Assembly: GCA_034190295.1 (NCBI GenBank)
Contig: JAXHSW010000010.1
Span: forward strand, 1-64,000
DNA from: Okeania sp034190295
GTDB lineage: Bacteria; Cyanobacteriota; Cyanobacteriia; Cyanobacteriales; Microcoleaceae
Length of the DNA: 64,000 nt
Reading direction: 5' to 3'
A program made the translations under genes and the position numbers. Every line of letters starts with the position of its first letter. Within the stretch, counting starts at the first letter, position 1. The notes beneath the pieces are model-generated. The model was not told the origin of the DNA. It did no database searches and saw nothing but the letters and a program-made list of their open reading frames with translations. Shown one piece after another: positions 18,193-25,937 of the stretch.

Positions 18193-19053
18193 CTAATTCA
18201 ACAACCGAATCTGGGCCAAAACAAAAACAGCGGGAATCACACGGCCATAATTTGTAGCGATCGCTCTCCAACCCAAATCGGCCAAAAACCAAGTCCAGAG
18301 CATGGGGCCTAAAAATCCTAAAGCTGTCCGGGCTGCCCCATAACGAGCTGCACTTATGGCCATACCTCTATTAGCCATTTGCATAGTTATGTGACTTTGA
18401 AACTGAGCTGCTGCTGTTGCCCCACCCCTAACTAATGCTGCTTTTGTCACTTGATATTTAGCAAAATGAATGGCAAACTGGCGGGCAAATTCCTTGAGTA
18501 AAATGGGTTTCAAAATCGAACTCACGGCCAAAGCACTACCACCTTTCAATAGTAAACTTAATGGATTTTTTTGTATTAATATTGGTAAAGGCTGAGGCAA
18601 ATTAGATTCAGCAAGGGATCGAGATATACTTTGGCTTAAGACCTCTTGTTCTGATTTTGGTAGGTGTTTCCATGCCTGACCTAAAACATGAAGAAATACC
18701 TCTGCTTCTAAATCTATAGTTGAAAGCTTTTGAGAGTAGGAAATTTTCAGATAACGACAAACTTTGATTAAAGCTTGCCGATAGGTTATTTGTTGAGTCC
18801 GCCCCCGCAATACCGTCATGCCATCTGCCACCAGATAACAAAATCTTTGTTCTAGGGCGTCTAACCAGGCATCGCGATCGCGACTTTGTACATCTATGGG
18901 TAGAGGAGTCTGGAAATAATCCAAAGGATTTATCCCACGCCCAAATAAAAGTTCTGTTAACTGTTGTAACTCCTCTTCTGTTGCTAATTCCAGTGCTGCT
19001 CTTAGTTCATTCAACTTACATTCCTGCTTCATAAAACTGATATAAAACGTCAC
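18193..19053 (-). CDS. YaaW-family protein
   Basis: About 280 residues, resembling the YaaW/UPF0174 family, function unknown. The conserved start of the family appears as NELRAALELATEEELQQLTELLF. The middle is helical and the last 110 residues are hydrophobic and alanine-rich (KAALVRGGATAAAQFQSH), ending GFLGPMLWTWFLADLGWRAI. The first roughly 12 codons (MTFYISFMKQECK) lie in sequence that resembles the flank of the tnpB relic at 62930, so the original start was probably replaced; ATG 19032 is the alternative. Its 3' end is tandemly duplicated. Confidence 0.7.
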   Translation of the reverse strand: MTFYISFMKQECKLNELRAALELATEEELQQLTELLFGRGINPLDYFQTPLPIDVQSRDRDAWLDALEQRFCYLVADGMTVLRGRTQQITYRQALIKVCRYLKISYSQKLSTIDLEAEVFLHVLGQAWKHLPKSEQEVLSQSISRSLAESNLPQPLPILIQKNPLSLLLKGGSALAVSSILKPILLKEFARQFAIHFAKYQVTKAALVRGGATAAAQFQSHITMQMANRGMAISAARYGAARTALGFLGPMLWTWFLADLGWRAIATNYGRVIPAVFVLAQIRLLN

Positions 19054-19069
19054 ATTGAGTGATATTTCA

Positions 19070-19235
19070 ATGTTTACTTCCTGCTTCTACCGGAACTGTC
19101 AGGAGCACTCCGTCCACAGGCATCAACGGCCAAGCCGACCGCATTTCTTAAATTAATACTTGCATTTAAATCTCTATCTATCGAGTGGCCCAACTCATGG
19201 CAATCAAAGGCTCTATTGAGTTTTAGCTTTGTTCT
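19070..19235 (-). pseudogene. tnpB: C-terminal relic of a TnpB (IS200/IS605-type)
   Basis: Read on the - strand, this encodes FDCHELGHSIDRDLNASINL followed by RNAVGLAVDACG, the zinc-finger/RuvC-III end of TnpB, then a disrupted tail. The catalytic Asp of the DxNAS motif is present, but the rest of the gene is missing. It sits directly upstream of the YaaW-like gene. Confidence 0.7.
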
Positions 19236-19397
19236 GATAGATTTCATGCATTGATAAAAGATAGATAATAGTATACATTCTGACGTATTCTATCGTTATT
19301 TGTTGATTAAGTCAATGCTCTAGTTTCAGAGGCAAATTACCAAATTAAGGTTGAGTGCCTGATTATTATAACATAACTATTTATTGTCGCCAGGAAA

Positions 19398-20513
19398 ATG
19401 ATGATGGGATCGCAACAATTTGATGTTACAGTAATTGGTGCTGGTATGGCTGGTTTAGTCTGCGCTCAACAACTCCAGCAGGCTGGTTATTCGGTGGTGG
19501 TACTGGAAAAGTCTCGGGGTGCGGGGGGACGGATGGCAACTCGCCGTGTATCAGGAACTCGTGTAGATCATGGGCTACGTTACCTCGAACCCACGGGTAA
19601 ATTTTTGCAACAATTAATTAATTATCTAGAAAAAGAAAAAAATGGCCTTTCTGCCGAGCATATTCTCCAACTTTGGACCGATAAAATTTATGAACTAACT
19701 CAACCCCAGGGGCTAATACTTCCTCTGACTAAAGATTGTTATATTGCGCCCCAGGGAATGAACTCTGTGGGTAAATTTCTTGCTCAAAATTTAGAGGTTT
19801 GGTTTAGTAGGCGAGTGGAAACTATGCAACCAACAGGGGAGAAAAATTGGCATCTGAGTATGGAAGTTACTAATGATACTGCGACTGAAAAACCTGTAGA
19901 AGTGATGTCGAAAGCTGTTGTTGTAGCTATTCCTGCACCTCAAGCATTAATGATTTTAGAAAAATCTGTTGCGGAAACGCCACCAGAATTTCTCAATAAT
20001 TTGCATTTTGTGGAATATGACCCCTGTATTACTGTGATGGCGGGATATTCTTCTGTTCTACAGGAAAATTTACCGGAGTGGCGAGCGATCGCTTTTCCTA
20101 ATGATGACTATCTTGCCTGGGTTGGTCTTGATAGTAGTAAACGTCTCAATTCTACTCAACCTGTATTTGTGATTCAAAGCAACGCCAAGTTTGCCACTAC
20201 CCACCTCGACACCACAGACTTACAACCAGTAGGGCAAGAATTACTAGATTATACAGCGCAACAATTGATGTCATGGTTAAAATCTCCAGAATGGTTGCAA
20301 GTACATCGGTGGCGTTATGCTTTTTGTCGTCAACCTTTAGCTGTTTCTTGTCTGACTACAGAATTGCCGTTGCCATTAGTAGGTGCAGGTGACTGGTGTG
20401 GAGGAGATAATATTGAGAGTGCTTTCACTTCTGGGTTAGCAGCAGCAAATTGGGTAAATAGTCAACTACAGAATTTGTCATTACCAGGGGAAAGTTTTTT
20501 GAGAGAAATTTAA
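19398..20513 (+). CDS. FAD-dependent oxidoreductase (renalase/amine oxidase-like)
   Basis: A 371-residue flavoprotein. The Rossmann motif VIGAGMAGLVCAQQL lies at residues 12-26, followed by VVVLEKSRGAGGRMATRR, the second FAD contact typical of renalase and amine-oxidase-like proteins. The C-terminal LPLVGAGDWCGGDNIESAFT completes the FAD site. Substrate unknown. It stands alone, with relics upstream and a family B end (20527) downstream. Confidence 0.85.
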   Translation: MMMGSQQFDVTVIGAGMAGLVCAQQLQQAGYSVVVLEKSRGAGGRMATRRVSGTRVDHGLRYLEPTGKFLQQLINYLEKEKNGLSAEHILQLWTDKIYELTQPQGLILPLTKDCYIAPQGMNSVGKFLAQNLEVWFSRRVETMQPTGEKNWHLSMEVTNDTATEKPVEVMSKAVVVAIPAPQALMILEKSVAETPPEFLNNLHFVEYDPCITVMAGYSSVLQENLPEWRAIAFPNDDYLAWVGLDSSKRLNSTQPVFVIQSNAKFATTHLDTTDLQPVGQELLDYTAQQLMSWLKSPEWLQVHRWRYAFCRQPLAVSCLTTELPLPLVGAGDWCGGDNIESAFTSGLAAANWVNSQLQNLSLPGESFLREI

Positions 20514-20765
20514 TCTTTAGGACTTATATCATGTCCGGTTGAACAGTTATAATCACGCTCGTAGTTAGGCTCGTAGTTGGGCTTTAGCCCTCATATATAG
20601 CGCTGCGCGCAGGCAATAGGCAACGGACAATAGGGGGAATCAAAAGCCGACCGTATAAGACTTTTAGCTATTGGGCAGCTCCTACAATTTGTAAATATAC
20701 CCCTCAAGCACTGCTATAAGTATTGTAAGGGCTAAAGCCCAACTACAAACAAACAAAAGTTATGT

Positions 20766-22436
20766 TTATGCTCTAATCAGAAAATCATCTACTGTTAAAG
20801 AAGCATTATTAGAAAAAGTTGCAAAGCGATCGCCATTTCCTAAACCATCTTCACTACCATTAGGATTATAATATAACGTGCTATTGGTAGAGTCATAAAC
20901 AATTATTGCTTCATTACCAGCAACAAGTTCCTCACCCTCAACTATAGCAAATTCATCACCAAGACTAGCACCTGCTTCAGTTGTAATGGCAGTAAATGTC
21001 GTTAAGTCTAGTAGGATCGTATCCTGACCGGAAACAAAATCAGTAATTTCATCCAAACCTAACTCCACTTCACTAAATGCTTGGTTAGCAGCAAAGATAA
21101 ACTTATCCTTACTAGCACCACCAGTGAGAATATCGTCATCCTCACCTCCATTTAAGCGATCGCGACCTTGACCACCACTGAGAGTATCTTCTCCGACACC
21201 ACCTAATAGAGCATCAAAACCTATCCAACCAATTAAATTATCATCACCACTACCACCCAAGACAGTATCGTTTTCATAACCACCCTTGAGAGTATCGTTA
21301 CCATCTCCACCATTGAGTCGGTCATCTCCTCGGTTGCCCAGGAGTTCGTCATTGCCAGCAAAACCTGCAATAGTATCGCTGCCACCGAGACCTTGGAGAA
21401 TATCGTCCTCTTCCCCACCTGGAATTAAATCGTCACCAGAAGTAGCTTTTGGCGCTAAAGCTGAGAAAACTTCACTGGCATCAAAAGAGAGATTATCAAA
21501 GCTAGGGTCTAGGGAAACATTAACATTTGGAGTTCCATCAGCAACGACAACCATATCCCCTTGAGTGTCACCAGGGTCTGAATCTGTATCTATCTCAATG
21601 CGCAGGGGAGTTTCTTCGGAAAATTCTGGTTCAGCGAGATTAATAGCTGCTACTAAATCCCACACTGGATTAGGATCGTTGTCACTTTGAATAACTTCCA
21701 AAGCATAATCCAAAAATTCCGCAGAAATTAAACTTTCTGGAGTACCCGTATCTAACCAAGCTTGAGAATCATCAGCATCGAACTCTATTTGATTAGTTGC
21801 ATCTAGGGGAGTAATCTGAATATTCAGACCATCATCCCCAAATTCAAATACTTCTTGAGCAGCTACAGGGTCAATCCAAATATTAAATTCTGCCTCTAAG
21901 TTGGTAGAAAAAGGAGGATCGGGTAGCACGGGTAGATTCCCTTCTACAAATACTGCACCACCCATGATTTGCAGAACCGAAATATTATCAACGATAGTGG
22001 GGTCTATTCGGAGAGCTTCGGCAATGTTAGTCATTGGGCCGGTTGCTAAAATAGCTACTGGTTCGGGAGATTGATTGATGGTTTCGACGATTAGTTCTGG
22101 TGCAGAGCTGGTTTCGACAGGTGGAGCTTCTTCGGGCAATGTGACAAAAGGTGCCCAAAAAGTATCTGAAGCATCCCGAATAAAGTCAGGAAAAACATTA
22201 TCACCCTCTAATGGATCGGAACGACCAACGCCTACAGGAATACCTGTTACACCAAGTCTTCCGAGCATTAGCTCTACATTATCAACGAAGATTTCCGGGC
22301 GAGCAATACCTTGGCCAATAGTAATAGCTTGAACATCATATTGAGGGTTGCCTAGCACATAAGCTAATGCCGTCATTCCATCTTGACTACCGTCATCATC
22401 AAAAATTAATGGGGTTGAGTTAACGTTGTCTACCAT
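20766..22436 (-). CDS. Secreted nucleoside hydrolase-like protein fused to RTX calcium-binding repeats
   Basis: A 556-residue protein. Residues 1 to about 330 resemble inosine/uridine-preferring nucleoside hydrolases: LIFDDDGSQDGMTAL in place of the usual DTDPGxDD calcium loop, VAILATGPMTNIAEAL and ISVLQIMGGAV. Residues about 345-465 are RTX nonapeptide repeats (GGSGDDNLIG, GGDGNDTLKGG). The last 90 residues resemble the end region of type I-secreted proteins. No N-terminal signal is seen, in line with type I secretion. A secreted enzyme scavenging nucleosides is plausible. The altered calcium loop leaves activity uncertain. Confidence 0.82.
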   Translation of the reverse strand: MVDNVNSTPLIFDDDGSQDGMTALAYVLGNPQYDVQAITIGQGIARPEIFVDNVELMLGRLGVTGIPVGVGRSDPLEGDNVFPDFIRDASDTFWAPFVTLPEEAPPVETSSAPELIVETINQSPEPVAILATGPMTNIAEALRIDPTIVDNISVLQIMGGAVFVEGNLPVLPDPPFSTNLEAEFNIWIDPVAAQEVFEFGDDGLNIQITPLDATNQIEFDADDSQAWLDTGTPESLISAEFLDYALEVIQSDNDPNPVWDLVAAINLAEPEFSEETPLRIEIDTDSDPGDTQGDMVVVADGTPNVNVSLDPSFDNLSFDASEVFSALAPKATSGDDLIPGGEEDDILQGLGGSDTIAGFAGNDELLGNRGDDRLNGGDGNDTLKGGYENDTVLGGSGDDNLIGWIGFDALLGGVGEDTLSGGQGRDRLNGGEDDDILTGGASKDKFIFAANQAFSEVELGLDEITDFVSGQDTILLDLTTFTAITTEAGASLGDEFAIVEGEELVAGNEAIIVYDSTNSTLYYNPNGSEDGLGNGDRFATFSNNASLTVDDFLIRA

Positions 22437-22687
22437 AGAGATGCAAAAATTAATAAATTAATTGGCAAATATTACAACTCTATTGGTTTTGTAGGGTATT
22501 TCTTAAATAAAAATTAATAACTTTACTCTCACCAAAAATACCATCAACTGAAGTAAATTCATATTATTTTACTTTATTAGTTATAGCACTACGCAAATAG
22601 CTTAGGACATTTTTAAATGCTTCATATATTGCTTTTGACTTTTAACTTTTGACTTTTAACTTTTGACTTGCGCGTAGCGCTATAGTC

Positions 22688-23020
22688 CTAACCGATAGCT
22701 AACCCGCTAAACTGTCGCCGATAGGTAGATTGAAAACCCAAAACTATATCTGTCTTGGGCACACCTGCTGCTAACAACTCGTCGGCAATGCCGATATCGG
22801 TACAATCTTGTTGTATCCAGATTTTCCCATCCTTAATATCCACATGAACTGTGGTCTCATATACCCGTTTGTGGTCGTCCCAACCTAGATTAACGACTAG
22901 ATAGCGATCGCGCACGGTATCGAAAACTGCTTCTACTTCCGTATCTGGAGAGATATCTTCTCCTAAGAAACTTTCGGTCAAAATTTTTTGCACCAGTTCG
23001 GGGTAATTTAGTTTTTCCAT
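22688..23020 (-). CDS. xisI: XisI-family protein
   Basis: A 110-residue protein matching XisI, named from the fdxN excision element of Anabaena. Features include the N-terminal MEKLNYPELVQKILTE, DTVRDRYLVVNLGWD, VHVDIKDGKIWIQQDCTDIG and a C-terminal GFQSTYRR. XisI usually pairs with XisH, and the two behave like a toxin-antitoxin-type module in many cyanobacteria. The start codon is preceded by AAGGAGG and overlaps the end of the xisH reading frame by 13 bp. The partner is broken, so this copy is effectively alone. Confidence 0.9.
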   Translation of the reverse strand: MEKLNYPELVQKILTESFLGEDISPDTEVEAVFDTVRDRYLVVNLGWDDHKRVYETTVHVDIKDGKIWIQQDCTDIGIADELLAAGVPKTDIVLGFQSTYRRQFSGLAIG

Positions 23021-23555
23021 GTTATAATTTCCTCCTTATTAGGGTCAAAAATTAGTAATTTTAATTGATGTTCGGCGATGACATCTCGAACGAATTCGCG
23101 ACGAAAAAAGCCATCTTCAAGAATGCGCGAATTTAGAATGCGCGAATGCGCGAATTACCTCTCCTTGAAAAGAAGAGGATTGACTAATTATGAAAAATTT
23201 TTCTTGTTTCTCCTTTAAAGGAGAGGCTTTAAACCTTAATTGTTCGGTAAACCTCAAAGGTAATTGCCAGATATAATATTCGATTTGGATGCGCTTTTCT
23301 TAATGCAGAGCGGTAATTAAGCATTTGACCGAGAGCTAAATGAAATTCTTTAACCTCGGATGCTCCTACAAAAGATTTAACTTCTACCGCTATTTGGCGA
23401 TCGCCTTTTTCGGCAGCAATGATTTTTTCTGCACCTAAGTCTATTTGGAAACTAACGTCGCCGACTCTCATAAATAGAGGATCGTGAGTTATGGTCCATC
23501 CATCTTTTTCTAGGGCGGAGCGTACTGCGTCGTGAAAGATGTCTTTTGCTGACAT
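23008..23555 (-). pseudogene. xisH: XisH-family nuclease-like gene interrupted by a family D element
   Basis: The N-terminal part (23555 to about 23250) is normal XisH: DIFHDAVRSALEKDGWTITH, IDLGAEKIIAAEKGDRQIAV and EVKSFVGASEVKEFHLALGQ, a PD-(D/E)XK-like core. After ITFEVY the frame enters the repeat. The missing C-terminus is found on the other side: ILEDGFFRREFVRDV, then EHQLKLLIFDPNKEE, ending ITWKN with a stop that overlaps xisI. A 98-bp family D element (23153-23250) plus GAATGCGCGAAT repeats (23120-23152) lies between. The gene is inactivated. Confidence 0.85.
23153..23250. mobile_element. Family D miniature element inside xisH
   Basis: AATTACCTCTCCTTGAAAAG to TTGTTCGGTAA, 98 bp. Tandem GAATGCGCGAAT units border it on the left at 23120-23152, exactly as beside the copy at 41175. 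It separates the two halves of xisH. Confidence 0.75.
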
Positions 23556-23695
23556 AATAGCGTTTTTTTTTGTTTAATTTCGGTCGAGTTTCGGGGTTAT
23601 TTTTGACATTATAGCAATTAATTTATTCTTTAACGATGCCTGACGACGGATTGTTAAATGCTTTTAATATTCTCAATTTTCGCCGTCTAACGCAT

Positions 23696-24344
23696 CTACA
23701 ATTTTTGCTGTTTGTTAGGCAAGTTACTATTAATTCCCAGGGATAAGATTCCCAAGATTTTCTCTAAGTTATTAATAAAGTATTCTGTTAGATCGATGTG
23801 AACTTCTGTATTTTCTAATTTTAAAAATTTCCAAATATTTCCAGTTGTGACGACACCGTAAATGGTAGAAATTTGATTACCTTGTTGTTGATTAAATTTT
23901 TGTGCTGCAATCATTTCTGCCAGACATTGCCCTAATCCAGCGTTTAAGTTTTCTTTTTTGGCTTCGACAATGGCAAAAACTGGAGATTTAATAAATAATT
24001 GTTCTGAGTCTAGACTAATGAGAAAATCACAAGTACCATTTAATCCTTTGGTAGTATCGACGTTAAATTCTGTTCCTGAAAACAGACTAATTTGATTATT
24101 CAGGATTTTTCTGAATTCTATTAAAATTGGAGCAATAATCATTTCTGTTTGCGGAGCATTCCGTCAGGAAACGGGCTTTTTCTGTATTAATTGCTAAAGC
24201 TAATGGTAAATTATTTTGTAATGTTTGTTTGAAAAAATCGCTTGGTTTAACTTCTGGAATATTGGCAAAAAAATCGACTTGCTCATTTATTTTTAAGGAA
24301 AATTCTTGTTGATTTTTTGGTAATGTTAAATCGCTGTAAGGCAT
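23696..24344 (-). pseudogene. Nuclease-like hypothetical gene frameshifted by a 25-bp repeat
   Basis: The gene starts at 24344 (MPYSDLTLPKNQQEF, with AAGGAG upstream) and runs to INTEKAR. It is then broken by a 25-bp nano-repeat (24146-24170). The next frame continues EMIIAPILIEFRKIL, NGTCDFLISLD and FAIVEAKKENLNAGLGQCLA, a PD-(D/E)XK-like pattern, ending near 23696. Removing the 25 bp restores one reading frame of about 207 codons. Similar hypothetical proteins are widespread in cyanobacteria; their function is unknown to me. Confidence 0.75.
24146..24170. repeat. Nano-repeat inserted in a gene (frameshift)
   Basis: TGTTTGCGGAGCATTCCGTC plus AGGAA, 25 bp. It contains GCGGA/TCCG(C) arms around GCAT and can form a small hairpin. 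It shifts the frame of the surrounding gene. More than fifteen relatives occur in the window. Confidence 0.75.
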
Positions 24345-24365
24345 TTGATTTTTTCTCCTTGAATG

Positions 24366-24846
24366 GGCTTTGTTGCATGAAAGTAGCGTTCTTAACATCC
24401 ATTCGGCAGCTATATCGCTCTGCGACTGCAATTATGACTATTGGACAATAGTTATTGCTCTGGTGATGAGCGATCGCTTTCTTTGGCAATTATGACTATT
24501 TAACTATTGGACAATAGTTATNNNNNNNNNNNNNNNNNNNNNNNNNNNNNNNNNNNNNNNNNNNNNNNNNNNNNNNNNNNNNNNNNNNNNNNNNNNNNNN
24601 NNNNNNNNNNNNNNNNNNNNNACTATTGGACAATAGTTATTGCTCTGGTGATGAGCGATCGCTTTCTTTGGCAATTATGACTATTTAACTATTGGACAAT
24701 AGTTATGGCTCTGGTGGTGAGCGATCGCTTTCTTTGGCAATTATGACTATTTAACTATTGGACAATAGTTACAGCAGTTTCGGCACATTATTGTTGTACA
24801 TATGCGGAGCAAGTGCGGCAGCTATATATTTTCATGCAATAAAACC
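24366..24846. mobile_element. Family A miniature element with internal tandem array and gap
   Basis: The left end is GGCTTTGTTGCATGAAAGTA and the degraded right end is TATTTTCATGCAATAAAACC. The middle is a tandem array with ACTATTGGACAATAGTTAT palindromes and GAGCGATCGC sites, interrupted by the 100-N gap 24522-24621. It lies 22 bp upstream of the nuclease-like gene, and its right end overlaps the 3' end of the small gene at 24832. Confidence 0.75.
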
Positions 24847-25044
24847 CCTTGAATATGTAGTGTTTTGTTGTCTGACAAATTCTTCAAATTCCTCGAATGT
24901 AGGTTCTTCTAATTGATATTTTTCCTTGGTATAATCTCCGGAACCTGCATCAAGTTCTTGGAGAAAACGTAACATTCCCACAACACCTAATGAATCTATT
25001 AGTGCTTTGTATCCTTGTTGTCTAATTTCTGTTAATTTCATCAT
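24832..25044 (-). CDS. Small partner protein of a PIN-domain gene
   Basis: About 70 residues (MMKLTEIRQQGYKALIDSLG, MLRFLQELDAGSGDYTKE). Cyanobacterial PIN-domain genes are often accompanied by such a protein, presumably the antitoxin. It overlaps the end of the PIN reading frame by about 20 bp. Its last residues (YSRGFIA) are encoded by the end of the family A element, so the native C-terminus was probably different. Confidence 0.6.
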   Translation of the reverse strand: MMKLTEIRQQGYKALIDSLGVVGMLRFLQELDAGSGDYTKEKYQLEEPTFEEFEEFVRQQNTTYSRGFIA

Positions 25045-25194
25045 TTTTTTTCTGTAGAACATTTATTAACCAAGTAACTGGGTTTTCTACCTTTATGGTA
25101 ATTAAATCTGGATATTTTTTAGCCTTTCGTAAAAGTCTATCATCAGTAGTTAAAAAAACATCAAGATTATAGACTTGAGCCAAAGCTAAGTGTA

Positions 25195-25466
25195 ATATCA
25201 TGTCCGGTTGAATAGTTATAAATAAATGATTATAGGCAACAGCTCATCTGCTCCGAAAGGCAACAGCTCCGAAAGGCAACAGCTCCGAAAGGCAACAGGC
25301 AACAGGGATGATAAAGGATAATAGGAAACAGAAAATTTTTTCATCACTAATTATTCGGACATGATATAACCCCGACCGTGGAGGGGAAGAAGGAAGAAGC
25401 AAGAAGCAAGAAAAAAGAGGAGGAAAAGGAGAAAGTTTTTTTTCACTAATTATCCGGACATGATAT
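25195..25466. mobile_element. Family B element(s) inside the PIN gene
   Basis: The left end is ATATCATGTCCGGTTGAATA. One right end is at 25361-25367 and a second (TTATCCGGACATGATAT) at about 25449-25466, so this is a double or nested insertion. It splits DAL from HLALAQ of the PIN protein; the target appears to be TA. Confidence 0.75.
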
Positions 25467-25569
25467 AAAGCATCATACAGTTTAAATCCTAGTCTCACTA
25501 AATCTGATGCTAATGATTTTACGGCTTCATTAGTCTTTAAATAATTAGCAGCATCAGTAGCAATAGATA

Positions 25570-25695
25570 ATATCATGTTCGGTTAAATACTTATAAATAA
25601 ACTACTCAGAATTCAGCAATTCTGCAATTCAGGAGGGAAGAAAGAAGAAGAGAAGGAGAAAGTTTTTTTATAACTGATTATCCGAACATGATATA
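25570..25695. mobile_element. Family B element inside the PIN gene
   Basis: ATATCATGTTCGGTTAAATA to GATTATCCGAACATGATAT, 126 bp. It splits KLEKLL from SIATDAANYL of the PIN protein at a TA. Confidence 0.8.
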
Positions 25696-25937
25696 AGAGC
25701 TTTTCTAGTTTTTCTTTTTTATAATTTACATTTTTGGCAATTTCAAATTGAATTGCATCACTGTTAACTAATGCCCATTTTTTCTGTTCGCAATTTTCTA
25801 GAATAGACATAATGGCTTCTGCTTCTAATTTTATTCTAGATTGCTCTAGATCGTCTAGAGGGCGACATAGACAAAAAATATCAGCGTAGATGAAATAGTT
25901 TTTAGTCATTACTTATTCCGATCGATAATCTTAATCT

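Larger units (their letters stand above)
25022..25909 (-). pseudogene. PIN-domain toxin-like gene split by family B elements
   Basis: Three exon-like blocks restore a PIN protein. Block 1 (25909 to about 25697): YFIYADIFCLCRPLDD, ending KKEKLEKLL. Block 2 (about 25568-25470): SIATDAANYLKTNEAVK, ending GFKLYDAL. Block 3 (about 25194-25022): HLALAQVYNLDVFLTTDDRL, ending VTWLINVLQKKNDE. The joined motif DALHLALAQ...FLTTDDRLL is the conserved PIN acidic region. Two family B insertions at TA separate the blocks, and excision keeps the frame. It lies 28 bp after the NACHT gene. Confidence 0.85.
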
